This document shows, piece by piece, positions 37,188-44,404 of a stretch of 44,404 bases of DNA. The stretch's first letter is position 1, and each line of letters starts with the position of its first letter. Where the stretch lies: contig JAJEAH010000035.1 of the NCBI GenBank assembly GCA_022824225.1, positions 1 through 44,404 on the forward strand, written 5' to 3'. The notes under the pieces were generated by a model. The model was given only the letters and a program-made list of their open reading frames with translations. It was not told where the DNA came from and did not search any database. A program made the position numbers and the translations under genes. The DNA comes from Chloroflexota bacterium. Lineage in GTDB: Bacteria; Chloroflexota; UBA11872; VXOZ01.

Positions 37188-38963
37188 TTGGCCGAGACCG
37201 AGTCTCTCGATCCCATCACCTTCGAAGTCGTGCGCCATGCCCTCACGGAGGCCACCGAGGAAATGGCGGTCGCGCTGCGGCGCAGCGCGTACTCGACCAA
37301 CATCAAGACCCGCGCCGACTTTTCCTGCGCTTTCTTCGACCGCGACCTCAACGTCGTGGCCCAGGCGTTCTGCCAGGCCGTGCATCTGGGCTCTTTGGTG
37401 CACCTGGTGCCAATCGCCGTGCGCGCGTACGGGGCGGAGAACCTCGCGCCCGGCGACGCCATTCTCTGCAACGATCCCTATCTCGGCGGCGTGCACCTGA
37501 ACGACATCAGCCTGATTTCGCCGGTCTACTGTGAAGGCGAACTCTTTGGCTACGTCGCCAACATGGCGCATCACGTGGATGTCGGCGGCGGCGCGCCGGC
37601 CAGCGTCGGCGCGTTTCGCGAGGTCTACCAGGAAGGCATCATCATTCCACCGGTCAAGCTGGTGGCAGGCGGCGAGATTGTCGAGGACGTATTCCGCCTC
37701 ATCCTGGGTCAGATCCGCTCGAAGCGGGAAACAGCCGGCGACTTTCGCGCCCAGATGGCTGCCAACGCGACCGGCGCGCGCCGTCTGGCCGAGCTTATGC
37801 AGCAGACCGGCATCGAAACGGTCAATCACTACATCAAGGAACTGATGGCCTACGCCGAGCGGCGCACCCGTGCCGAGATTGCCAAGCTGCCCCAGGGAGA
37901 GTTCAGCGCGGAAGGCTACGTGGACAACGACGGCTACACCGACGAGCCGGTTCGTCTCGTAGCCAAGGTCCGCATTGACGATGACGGCGTACTCTTCGAT
38001 CTCAACGGCAGCGACCCGCAACGCCGCGCGCCGGTGAACTCCACGTTCGCTCAGACCTTCTCCGCTTGCGCCTACAATCTCAAGTGCCTGATGGATCCGG
38101 ATATCCCGCCCAATCAGGGATTCTACCAGATGGTGCGCATCGCTGCGCCGGAAGGCACGGTGGTCAACTGCAAGCCGCCTGCGCCCGTGGTGGGTGGCTG
38201 GGAAACTCACGCGCGCCTCAATGAGGTGATCTTCAAAGCGTTGGCGCCCGTGCTGCCGGAGTGCGTGCCCGCGGGCGGCAAGGCGATGCAGTGCCACGCC
38301 GGGTTCGGCGGCATCGATCCACGCACCGGCGAGTATTACTGCTTCTTGGAAACGCTCGCAGGCGGGTACGGCGCGAGATTCCAGAGCGACGGCCCGGACG
38401 CCGTGCAAACCCACGGCCAAAACACCGAGAACGCCCCTATCGAAGAGACCGAACGCTATTACCCGGTGCGAATCTTGCGCTATGAGTTGGTAGACGACTC
38501 AGAAGGCCCCGGCAAGTATCGTGGCGGACTGGGACTGCGCCGTGACTACGTTTTCCTCGACCACGACGTCACCTTCACCGTATTGGCGGACAGAGATAAG
38601 GCCGGTCCCTGGGGGCTCTTTGGCGGTGAACCCGGCCGCCAGGCCTACTACATCCACGATCACGACGGTGAGGCGGAGGTCTTAAGCTCCAAGACCACGA
38701 TCGACGTGCGCCCCGGCGAGATGATTCGCTACGAGACGTGCGGCGGCGGCGGCCACGGTCCGCCTTGGCAGCGGGACCCCAAGCGCGTACTTAACGACGT
38801 GCGCCAAGGGAAAGTGAGCCTGGAGCGCGCGCGCACTGCCTACGGGGTGGCAATTGACGCTGAGCAATGGACGGTCGACACCGACGAAACTGCATACCTG
38901 CGCGCGACAATGCAGCACGACGGCCCTCACGACGAGGCTAGTAAGACGGGAGCCGCGCAGTGA
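37188..38963 (+). CDS. hyuB: Hydantoinase B / oxoprolinase-family subunit
   Basis: A 591-aa subunit of an ATP-dependent hydantoinase/oxoprolinase or acetone-carboxylase-like complex; acts with the HyuA protein encoded next. Family marks: DPITFEVVRHALTEATEEM, ILCNDPYLGGVHLNDISLI, MAHHVDVGGGAPAS, YQEGIIIPPVKL, FRAQMAANATGARRLAELM and the C-terminal GPGKYRGGLGLRRDY and CGGGGHGPPWQRDP. TTG 37188 is about 10 bases past GGGGAGGGG; the call of a TTG start rests on that. Its last 4 bases overlap hyuA (GTGA). Substrate unknown. Confidence 0.92.
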   Translation: MAETESLDPITFEVVRHALTEATEEMAVALRRSAYSTNIKTRADFSCAFFDRDLNVVAQAFCQAVHLGSLVHLVPIAVRAYGAENLAPGDAILCNDPYLGGVHLNDISLISPVYCEGELFGYVANMAHHVDVGGGAPASVGAFREVYQEGIIIPPVKLVAGGEIVEDVFRLILGQIRSKRETAGDFRAQMAANATGARRLAELMQQTGIETVNHYIKELMAYAERRTRAEIAKLPQGEFSAEGYVDNDGYTDEPVRLVAKVRIDDDGVLFDLNGSDPQRRAPVNSTFAQTFSACAYNLKCLMDPDIPPNQGFYQMVRIAAPEGTVVNCKPPAPVVGGWETHARLNEVIFKALAPVLPECVPAGGKAMQCHAGFGGIDPRTGEYYCFLETLAGGYGARFQSDGPDAVQTHGQNTENAPIEETERYYPVRILRYELVDDSEGPGKYRGGLGLRRDYVFLDHDVTFTVLADRDKAGPWGLFGGEPGRQAYYIHDHDGEAEVLSSKTTIDVRPGEMIRYETCGGGGHGPPWQRDPKRVLNDVRQGKVSLERARTAYGVAIDAEQWTVDTDETAYLRATMQHDGPHDEASKTGAAQ

Positions 38964-41074
38964 GCGAAGCGCGCTTTCGGCTGGGTGTGGACATAGGCGG
39001 CACATTTACCGATGCTACGTTAGTCGATGAGAGCACGGGCCACCTATGGAATGCCAAAGTTTCCTCCACACCGGGCGATCCCTCGCAGGGCTTTCTTACG
39101 GTCACGCAACATATCCTCGACCGCGCCGCGTTGGCTCCGGGGACTCTGCGCTATGTCGTTCACGCCACCACGGTAGCGACAAACGCCATTATCGAAGGCA
39201 GGGTCGCGCCCACCGCGCTCATCACAACAGAGGGCTTTCGCGACATCTTGGAGATCGCCCGGCAGATTCGCCCTTCGCTCTACGACACGCAATTTGAAAA
39301 ACCCACACCCCTCGTGCCGCGCGATCGCTGTTTCGGCGTGCGCGAACGTTTGGACGCCGCCGGCGCGGTGGTTGCGCCGTTGGACGAGTCCGCGATTCCG
39401 CGCATCGCCAATGTCATCCAGGCAGCGGAGATAGAATCTGTTGCCGTCTGCTTCCTGCATTCGTATCTCAATGCGCAGCACGAGCAGCGAGCGGGCGAGA
39501 TTCTGCAGGCGCACGCGCCGGACGTTGCCATTTCCCTGTCGTCAGACGTAGCGCCGGAGATCCGCGAGTACTTTCGTGCCAGCACGACGGTCATCAATGC
39601 CGCGCTGCGACCCATCGTCTCGCGGTATCTGGAGAAAATTGAAGCGCGACTTCGCGCCCAAGGCATAGTTTCGGAGTTGCTGGTCATGCAAAGCAGCGGC
39701 GGGCTTATGACGTTTGCCGACGCGCGTAGCAGGCCGGTCTTCATGGTGGAATCCGGCCCGGCTGCCGGTGTTATCACGGCGGCGCACTTGGCAAAAGCGC
39801 TGGGTAAGCGCAACGTCATTTCATTCGACATGGGCGGCACGACCGCCAAAGTGGGGCTCGTGCAAGACGGTGCCCCGCGCATAACCAAAGACTATGAAGT
39901 TGGCTCAGTCGCCCAGCCTGGCAGCGGCGGCTTTCGGGCAGGCGGCTATCCCATTCGGACGCCCGTTATCGACCTGGTAGAAATCGGCGCCGGCGGCGGC
40001 TCGATTGCTTGGGTAGATCCCGGTGGCGTCCTGCGCGTGGGGCCTCAGAGCGCTGGGGCCGATCCCGGGCCGGCCTGCTACGGTAAAGGCGGCTCAGAGC
40101 CAACGGTAACCGACGCAAATCTCGTCTTGGGCCGCCTTAATCCAGGTCACCTGCTCGGGGGAGACCTCAAGCTGGATGGCGCGCTCGCGCATGCGGCAAT
40201 TGAGGAACGCATCGCCAAGCCGCTGGGGTTAGATGTGGTCAGGGCCGCACATAGCATTGTGGAAATCGCCAACGTGGCCATGATCAACGCGCTGCGCCTC
40301 GTGTCGGTACAGCGCGGGCACGATCCCCGCGACTTCGCGCTGACCGCCTTTGGCGGCGCCGGGCCGCTGCACGCCAACCGCTTAGCGCACGAGATGAATA
40401 TCCCCGTCACTATCATCCCAACCAGCCCGGGCACGGCCTCGGCGCTGGGTCTCCTGGTCACCGACATTACCTATGATTACGCCACTACACTCATCGAACG
40501 CGTCGATCGCCTTGAGCCGGGAGTGGTAGCGGATGTCTTTGCGGACCTCAGACTGCAAGGTACCGCAGCGCTTGCAGCAGCGGGCGTCGCCGCAGTCGAC
40601 ATGGCCTATGTCCAGCAGGTCGACTTGCGCTACGTCGGGCAGAGCTACGAGCTCACGTTGCCATACCCCCATGGCGAGACCACCGGCAGTGACTTTAGTG
40701 GCCTATTGCAGGAGTTTCATGATGAACACAATCGCGTGTACGGCCATAGCGTGCCCGGCGAGCCGGTCGAGACCGTAAACTTGCGGCTCACAGCGCTTGG
40801 CACCATCGTCAAGCCGCCATTGCTGGCAAAGAGCGGCGCCGCGCGCGGCCTTCAAGAGGCCCAATATGGCGCGAGACCGGTCTACTTTGGCGAAGCGGAC
40901 GCCTTCGTAGATTCCCCGATCTACGATCGCAACTTGCTCACCGCCGGGACGGAGGTGCCCGGTCCTGCGATTGTCGAGGAATACGATTCTACTACGGTTA
41001 TTCACCCAGGATACTACGCAGCGGTCGATCAATACGGTACACTTCTACTATCTAAGCAACCTAGTCATCCCTGA
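38960..41074 (+). CDS. hyuA: Hydantoinase A / oxoprolinase-family ATPase subunit
   Basis: A 704-aa actin-fold ATPase subunit partnering HyuB. The N-terminus LGVDIGGTFTDATLVDESTG is the phosphate loop; further marks are HATTVATNAIIEGRVAPTAL, ITTEGFRDILEIARQIRPSL, QSSGGLMTFADARSRPVFMV, ESGPAAGVITAAHLAKALG, SFDMGGTTAKVGLV, EIGAGGGSIAWVDPGGVLRV, GPQSAGADPGPACYG and FGGAGPLHANRLAHEM. It overlaps hyuB by 4 bases. The pair may open a cyclic amide such as hydantoin or 5-oxoproline, or carboxylate a ketone; neighbours do not decide which. Confidence 0.94.
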   Translation: MSEARFRLGVDIGGTFTDATLVDESTGHLWNAKVSSTPGDPSQGFLTVTQHILDRAALAPGTLRYVVHATTVATNAIIEGRVAPTALITTEGFRDILEIARQIRPSLYDTQFEKPTPLVPRDRCFGVRERLDAAGAVVAPLDESAIPRIANVIQAAEIESVAVCFLHSYLNAQHEQRAGEILQAHAPDVAISLSSDVAPEIREYFRASTTVINAALRPIVSRYLEKIEARLRAQGIVSELLVMQSSGGLMTFADARSRPVFMVESGPAAGVITAAHLAKALGKRNVISFDMGGTTAKVGLVQDGAPRITKDYEVGSVAQPGSGGFRAGGYPIRTPVIDLVEIGAGGGSIAWVDPGGVLRVGPQSAGADPGPACYGKGGSEPTVTDANLVLGRLNPGHLLGGDLKLDGALAHAAIEERIAKPLGLDVVRAAHSIVEIANVAMINALRLVSVQRGHDPRDFALTAFGGAGPLHANRLAHEMNIPVTIIPTSPGTASALGLLVTDITYDYATTLIERVDRLEPGVVADVFADLRLQGTAALAAAGVAAVDMAYVQQVDLRYVGQSYELTLPYPHGETTGSDFSGLLQEFHDEHNRVYGHSVPGEPVETVNLRLTALGTIVKPPLLAKSGAARGLQEAQYGARPVYFGEADAFVDSPIYDRNLLTAGTEVPGPAIVEEYDSTTVIHPGYYAAVDQYGTLLLSKQPSHP

Positions 41075-41093
41075 AGCGGAGGAACACTAAGGG

Positions 41094-41315
41094 ATGGCGA
41101 TACAAGGCATCCATAGGGCATTCGAGCATCTTATCGCCGCAGGGCTCAGCAAGGAGAAGGCGGAAGCCTTGCTGGATTCTCTCGCAGACTCGCGCGACGC
41201 CCTGGCGACCAAAGCCGACCTGCGCGAACTGGAATTGCGCATGACCATAGAACGCGGCGCGACGTTTTATGCGCTGGCGGGTTTGCTCATTGCGATGCAG
41301 TACTTCTTACCCTAA
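41094..41315 (+). CDS. Small DUF1640/CCDC90-like coiled-coil membrane protein
   Basis: A 73-aa protein. HRAFEHLIAAGLSKEKAEAL followed by LATKADLRELELRMTIE is the head and coiled-coil start typical of bacterial DUF1640 proteins. The last 17 residues (FYALAGLLIAMQYFLP) form a membrane helix. It is far shorter than usual family members. AGCGGAGGA stands about 8 bases before the ATG at 41094, and it lies 19 bases after hyuA, so it is probably co-transcribed. Function unknown. Confidence 0.65.
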   Translation: MAIQGIHRAFEHLIAAGLSKEKAEALLDSLADSRDALATKADLRELELRMTIERGATFYALAGLLIAMQYFLP

Positions 41316-41402
41316 GCCAAGAGCAGAGCCGAATGGCTGAAACTACCGCCACTCTGTCGTGCCCAGCAGTATTCAGTCTTACCGAGCGAAGCAGGGAATC
41401 TC

Positions 41403-42581
41403 ATGGCCGAAACCGCTGACGTTGTCGTCATTGGCGGCGGCAGTACCGGCACGAGCATTGCCTGGCAACTGGCAAACATGGGAGCCGGCAAGGTCGTCTT
41501 GGTCGAACGGCGGGGTCTCGCCGCCCAGGCCACCGGCGTCACCGCCGGCATCGTGCGTACGCACTACACGCATGAAACGCTGGCGCGCATGGCCCTGCGC
41601 GCACGGCAGATCTTTGAGAACTTCGACGATGAGGTGGGCGGTGACGCCGGTTTTCGCCAGACCGGCTTCCTGGCCCTGCTGGGGCCGAACGATGTCGATA
41701 CGGTTGCCGCCAACGTGACTATGCACCGCAGCCTTGGCATAGACACCTTCATACTTTCGCCTGACGAGATCCGCGAAATAGAGCCGCGTTTGGCCTTGTT
41801 CGACATTGGCGCCGCCGCTTGGGAACCGGAATCGGGCTACGCCGATCCGGTGCGCACCACGCTCAGCTTTGCCAACGCGGCGCGGCGGCACGGCGCAGAC
41901 CTGCGCATCGGCGTGGGCGCGGAGCGGTTGGTCGCTGACGAGAGCGGCATTACCGGAGTCGAGACAAACGTAGGGTCTCTTTCCACACGATCCGTCATCG
42001 TGGCTAACGGCTTCTCGTCCCGCGGTTTGGTGGCTCCCCTCGGCATCGAGCTGCCCCTCACGCCCATACGACATGCGGTGGCGTTCATGCAGCGCGCCGC
42101 GCACTTTGGCAAGTCTCATCCCATCATCTCGGATCGCGTTCTGGGCAGTTACTACCGGCCCCGCGAGGACGGCCACACCATGGTGGGCAAGACCGCGCCG
42201 CACGATGGAGATGAAGACCCGGACGCCGACGCCTGGCCCGCTCCCCGTCCGGAATTTCTCCAAACGGTAGCCGAGCGCTATCGACGGCGATTCCCAAACC
42301 AAGGCGCCCCCGTCGTAAACAGCGCTACGTCCGGCCTCTACGACTGTTCGCCGGACCTGCAACCGCTGCTCGGCGCGGTGCCGGACGTACCGGGTCTCCA
42401 CCTTGCCGCCGGTCTGAGCGGCCACGGCTTCAAGCTCAGCCCCGTATTCAGTCAGATGCTGGCAGAACAGTTGCTGACAGGCCATAGCACACAGTTTGAC
42501 ATTACGCTGTTTAGTCCGGCACGCTTTATCCAGGAACAGCGCATCGTGCCGCAACACGCTTACTCGGTTTCCACACTGTAG
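41403..42581 (+). CDS. FAD-dependent amine/amino-acid oxidase (DAO family)
   Basis: A 392-aa flavoprotein like sarcosine oxidase beta or glycine/D-amino-acid oxidases, oxidising a secondary amine and making peroxide or passing electrons on. The dinucleotide fold is VVVIGGGSTGTSIAWQLANM with VVLVERRGL; SGLYDCSPDLQPLLGAVPDV and AAGLSGHGFKLSPVFSQMLAE are the C-terminal FAD-contact motifs. The substrate cannot be told. It starts 87 bases after the small coiled-coil gene, in the same direction as the hydantoinase genes, fitting a pathway that first opens a cyclic amide and then oxidises the amine; that link is inference. Confidence 0.9.
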   Translation: MAETADVVVIGGGSTGTSIAWQLANMGAGKVVLVERRGLAAQATGVTAGIVRTHYTHETLARMALRARQIFENFDDEVGGDAGFRQTGFLALLGPNDVDTVAANVTMHRSLGIDTFILSPDEIREIEPRLALFDIGAAAWEPESGYADPVRTTLSFANAARRHGADLRIGVGAERLVADESGITGVETNVGSLSTRSVIVANGFSSRGLVAPLGIELPLTPIRHAVAFMQRAAHFGKSHPIISDRVLGSYYRPREDGHTMVGKTAPHDGDEDPDADAWPAPRPEFLQTVAERYRRRFPNQGAPVVNSATSGLYDCSPDLQPLLGAVPDVPGLHLAAGLSGHGFKLSPVFSQMLAEQLLTGHSTQFDITLFSPARFIQEQRIVPQHAYSVSTL

Positions 42582-42718
42582 ATAGCAACTTTGGGGTCGC
42601 GTGAAAGGGTCAGAGGATCACATTCCCAAACAGCGCATAGAGCGGGCAGAGCAGAGAGAGGAGGGCGATTGAGTGGTCAAGCCAGCGCCCGCGAGAGACC
42701 AAATGTGATGTAGTCTGA

Positions 42719-42744
42719 GTGTGTCAATCAGAGGATTGGCACAC
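42719..42744. promoter_or_regulatory. Inverted repeat before the ABC substrate-binding gene
   Basis: GTGTGTCAATC (42719-42729) and GATTGGCACAC (42734-42744) are complementary over 11 positions with one G-T pair and an AGAG spacer. It ends 29 bases before the ATG. It could be a repressor operator or a short 5'-UTR hairpin. Confidence 0.4.
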
Positions 42745-42773
42745 GTAGCGAAGACCACGGGAGGTCACAAGCA

Positions 42774-44147
42774 ATGTCTATGGGCAATGGGTTTACTACG
42801 CGACGGCGTTTCCTGGCCGCAGTTGCCGGTCTGACCGGCGCAGCGTTCGCCGCAGCCTGCGGCGCGGTACCGGTTGCGGACACCGAGGAAATGATGGAGG
42901 AGGAAGCGCCCACGGAAGCTGAAGCAGCGCCGGAGGCGGAAATCGTAGAAGTGGTGTGGGCCTGCTACGACCTGCAGGAGCACCGCAATGCCACGCTGCG
43001 TCAGATGGCGGAAGTCTGCAACAACACCTTGGAAAACCGAGTCACGAAACTCGAGATCGTCACCGAGAACTTCTTGGAAAAGATTCGCACCGAGTTTGTC
43101 GCCGGCACAACGACCTACGACATTGTCGTGAACCAGATCAACTGGGTGCAGGCCGGCGCGCGTACGGGCATGTTCTTGCCCATCAGCGACTACATGAAGC
43201 GCGACGGCGTATCGCGCGATGACTACCTTGACTCCTCTTCCTGGGAAGTCAATGGCATCATGTACGGCCTGGCCTTCCTCGGCGGCGGCGACGCCATCTA
43301 CTACAACAAGGACCTCTTCGACAACGACGGCGTCCCGTATCCCGAGTTGGGCACAACCTACGAGCAACTGCTCGATGGCGCTGCCAAGATGACGAAGCGC
43401 ACCGGCGATGAGACCACCCAATGGGGCTATAACTTCGGGTACTCCTCGCTGGAGGTCAACCTGGGCAGTTTCATCCTCGATTCCGGCGGACAAGTGCTCA
43501 ACGAGGCGCGTGACATGGCCCTCTACGGTGAGGACCAAAACTCTATCGCGGGCGCCCAGTTCTACGTGGACATGATTCTCAAGCACCGGGTGGTGCCGTG
43601 GGGTGAAGAACGGCAGGCCCTGCGCGAAGAGGGCGGCAGCGGCCGCCACATCGGCACCGGCAAGGTCGCCATGTCGCAGATTACGTTGATCCCGCTCAAG
43701 GGCGCATACGAGGTGCTCGGCGACCGCCTGGGCATCGCGCCGCTCGCCACCGGGCCGGCAGGCACCCGCAGCCCGGCCACCGGCAGCAACGCCTGGAGCA
43801 TCATGTCGCTCACCGAAGTGCCCGACGCGGCCTGGGACGTGTTCTACGTCCTTTCTCAGAAGGAGGCGCAGGACCTTTACGCCGTGCACGCCCACCCCGG
43901 ACTCTTTGCCTCAGCCGACGTGTTCTTGGGCAACTACCCGGGTATGGACTGGCCCACCGTCCTCGACCATTGGCGGGACGGCGGACGCGACTTCTTCCTG
44001 ACGCCGGAGACCGGCGAGTTCTGGACGACCGCCAACCAGCATCTCCAACCGATGTACACCGGCGAATCTACCGTCCAAGAGGCGATGAAGACCTCCGCCG
44101 ACGCTGTGAATGAGCTCTTCGCACAGCGCCCGGACGACTGGAAGTAG
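42774..44147 (+). CDS. ABC transporter substrate-binding lipoprotein (family 1, sugar type)
   Basis: Extracellular solute-binding protein of 457 aa. The N-terminus combines a twin-arginine motif (TTRRRFLAAVAGL) with a lipobox ending at C29 (AFAAACGA), so it is probably Tat-exported and lipidated. An acidic linker (EEMMEEEAPTEAEAAPEAE) follows, then the two-lobe binding fold: EFVAGTTTYDIVVNQINWVQ, GMFLPISDYM, WEVNGIMYGLAFLGGGDAI, YYNKDLFDNDGVPYPELGTT, and AWSIMSLTEVPDAAWDVFYV near the end. The ligand is probably a sugar or polyol. No permease or ATPase gene follows: a strong hairpin and a repeat close the unit, so its transporter must be elsewhere. Confidence 0.9.
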   Translation: MSMGNGFTTRRRFLAAVAGLTGAAFAAACGAVPVADTEEMMEEEAPTEAEAAPEAEIVEVVWACYDLQEHRNATLRQMAEVCNNTLENRVTKLEIVTENFLEKIRTEFVAGTTTYDIVVNQINWVQAGARTGMFLPISDYMKRDGVSRDDYLDSSSWEVNGIMYGLAFLGGGDAIYYNKDLFDNDGVPYPELGTTYEQLLDGAAKMTKRTGDETTQWGYNFGYSSLEVNLGSFILDSGGQVLNEARDMALYGEDQNSIAGAQFYVDMILKHRVVPWGEERQALREEGGSGRHIGTGKVAMSQITLIPLKGAYEVLGDRLGIAPLATGPAGTRSPATGSNAWSIMSLTEVPDAAWDVFYVLSQKEAQDLYAVHAHPGLFASADVFLGNYPGMDWPTVLDHWRDGGRDFFLTPETGEFWTTANQHLQPMYTGESTVQEAMKTSADAVNELFAQRPDDWK

Positions 44148-44157
44148 CCGTCTTGGA

Positions 44158-44194
44158 AGAGGGGTGCGCCGAGGCGCACCCCTCTACTACTTTT
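44158..44194 (+). terminator. Rho-independent-type terminator after the substrate-binding gene
   Basis: Perfect 13-bp stem AGAGGGGTGCGCC (44158-44170) / GGCGCACCCCTCT (44173-44185) with a 2-base spacer, 10 bases after the stop codon, followed by ACTACTTTT. The T-run is short but the stem is the strongest in the window. Confidence 0.75.
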
Positions 44195-44222
44195 CGCGAG
44201 TCCCAGTAGTGCTAGACTGAAC

Positions 44223-44404
44223 TGTCATTTGTATGTTGTAGAAGACGGGGAGACGGGGGGTGAAGAGGAAGCGCGAAGGGTGTATCGAATGTCATTCCGA
44301 ACGGAGCGCAGCGCAGAGAGGAATCTAAGGAGCCGCGCCAAGCGGGCGGCACGTTGCGCGGGCGCTAGATTCCTCGCAGGGCTCGGAATGACAAAAGACA
44401 GGGA
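44223..44404. repeat. Dispersed palindromic repeat, copy B (runs to the window edge)
   Basis: Matches 4517-4731 almost base for base over its whole length, apart from a few substitutions, a shorter G-run and lack of the 29-base internal duplication. Left arm 44290-44327, right arm 44366-44393. It probably continues past the window. Confidence 0.85.

Overview
The window is a gene-dense (roughly 60 % GC) piece of a bacterial chromosome. It starts inside atpD and ends inside a dispersed repeat. Gene content suggests an uncultured member of the Chloroflexota or a nearby monoderm lineage. The reasons are the atpD-atpC-murA-mreB block (as in Firmicutes and relatives), an inositol-phospholipid cluster, Tat-type lipoproteins, hydantoinase-type catabolic genes, and many palindromic GGAATCTA-type repeats. 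This placement is inference from gene families and layout; no rRNA or other marker is present. I recognised no tRNA, rRNA, CRISPR array or named riboswitch.

Layout. (1) 1-4286: end of the ATP synthase operon, then murA and mreB for cell wall and shape. (2) 4287-6442: a gene-free repeat zone holding palindromic repeats, a 27-bp tandem repeat and an IS5-type insertion sequence whose transposase has an in-frame stop. (3) 6443-16364: mixed single genes: a YbaY-like lipoprotein, a scramblase-like protein, a methyltransferase, a VOC protein, a large Tat lipoprotein with glycoside-hydrolase character, tpiA, a cysteine desulfurase and two small membrane proteins. (4) 16787-22365: an S-adenosylmethionine block, mtnA-mtnP-pfkB kinase-ahcY-metK. 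(5) 22448-29114: a flippase-like membrane protein on the plus strand, then a minus-strand cluster reading arsR, ino1, acyltransferase, PHP phosphoesterase, PimA-like glycosyltransferase and CDP-alcohol phosphatidyltransferase. It looks like a pathway from glucose-6-phosphate to phosphatidylinositol and an acylated mannoside.

(6) 29115-30203: an AT-richer patch with a retropepsin-like protease and its small partner gene. (7) 30363-35333: glycan genes (GT4 glycosyltransferase, WecG/TagA-type transferase, ribokinase, split heptose kinase and nucleotidyltransferase), then ndk. (8) 35637-44147: a catabolic stretch with a sulfatase-like hydrolase lacking the formylglycine cysteine, hyuB-hyuA, a tiny coiled-coil membrane protein, an FAD oxidase and an ABC substrate-binding lipoprotein closed by a strong hairpin. 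(9) 44223-44404: a near-identical second copy of the repeat seen at 4517.

The items most worth following up are the inositol-lipid cluster, whose PHP protein is a candidate for the phosphatidylinositol-phosphate phosphatase step; the sulfatase-like enzyme with threonine at the nucleophile position; the SAM-cycle block with an embedded PfkB kinase that may be an adenosine kinase; and the repeat family with its IS5 insertion.
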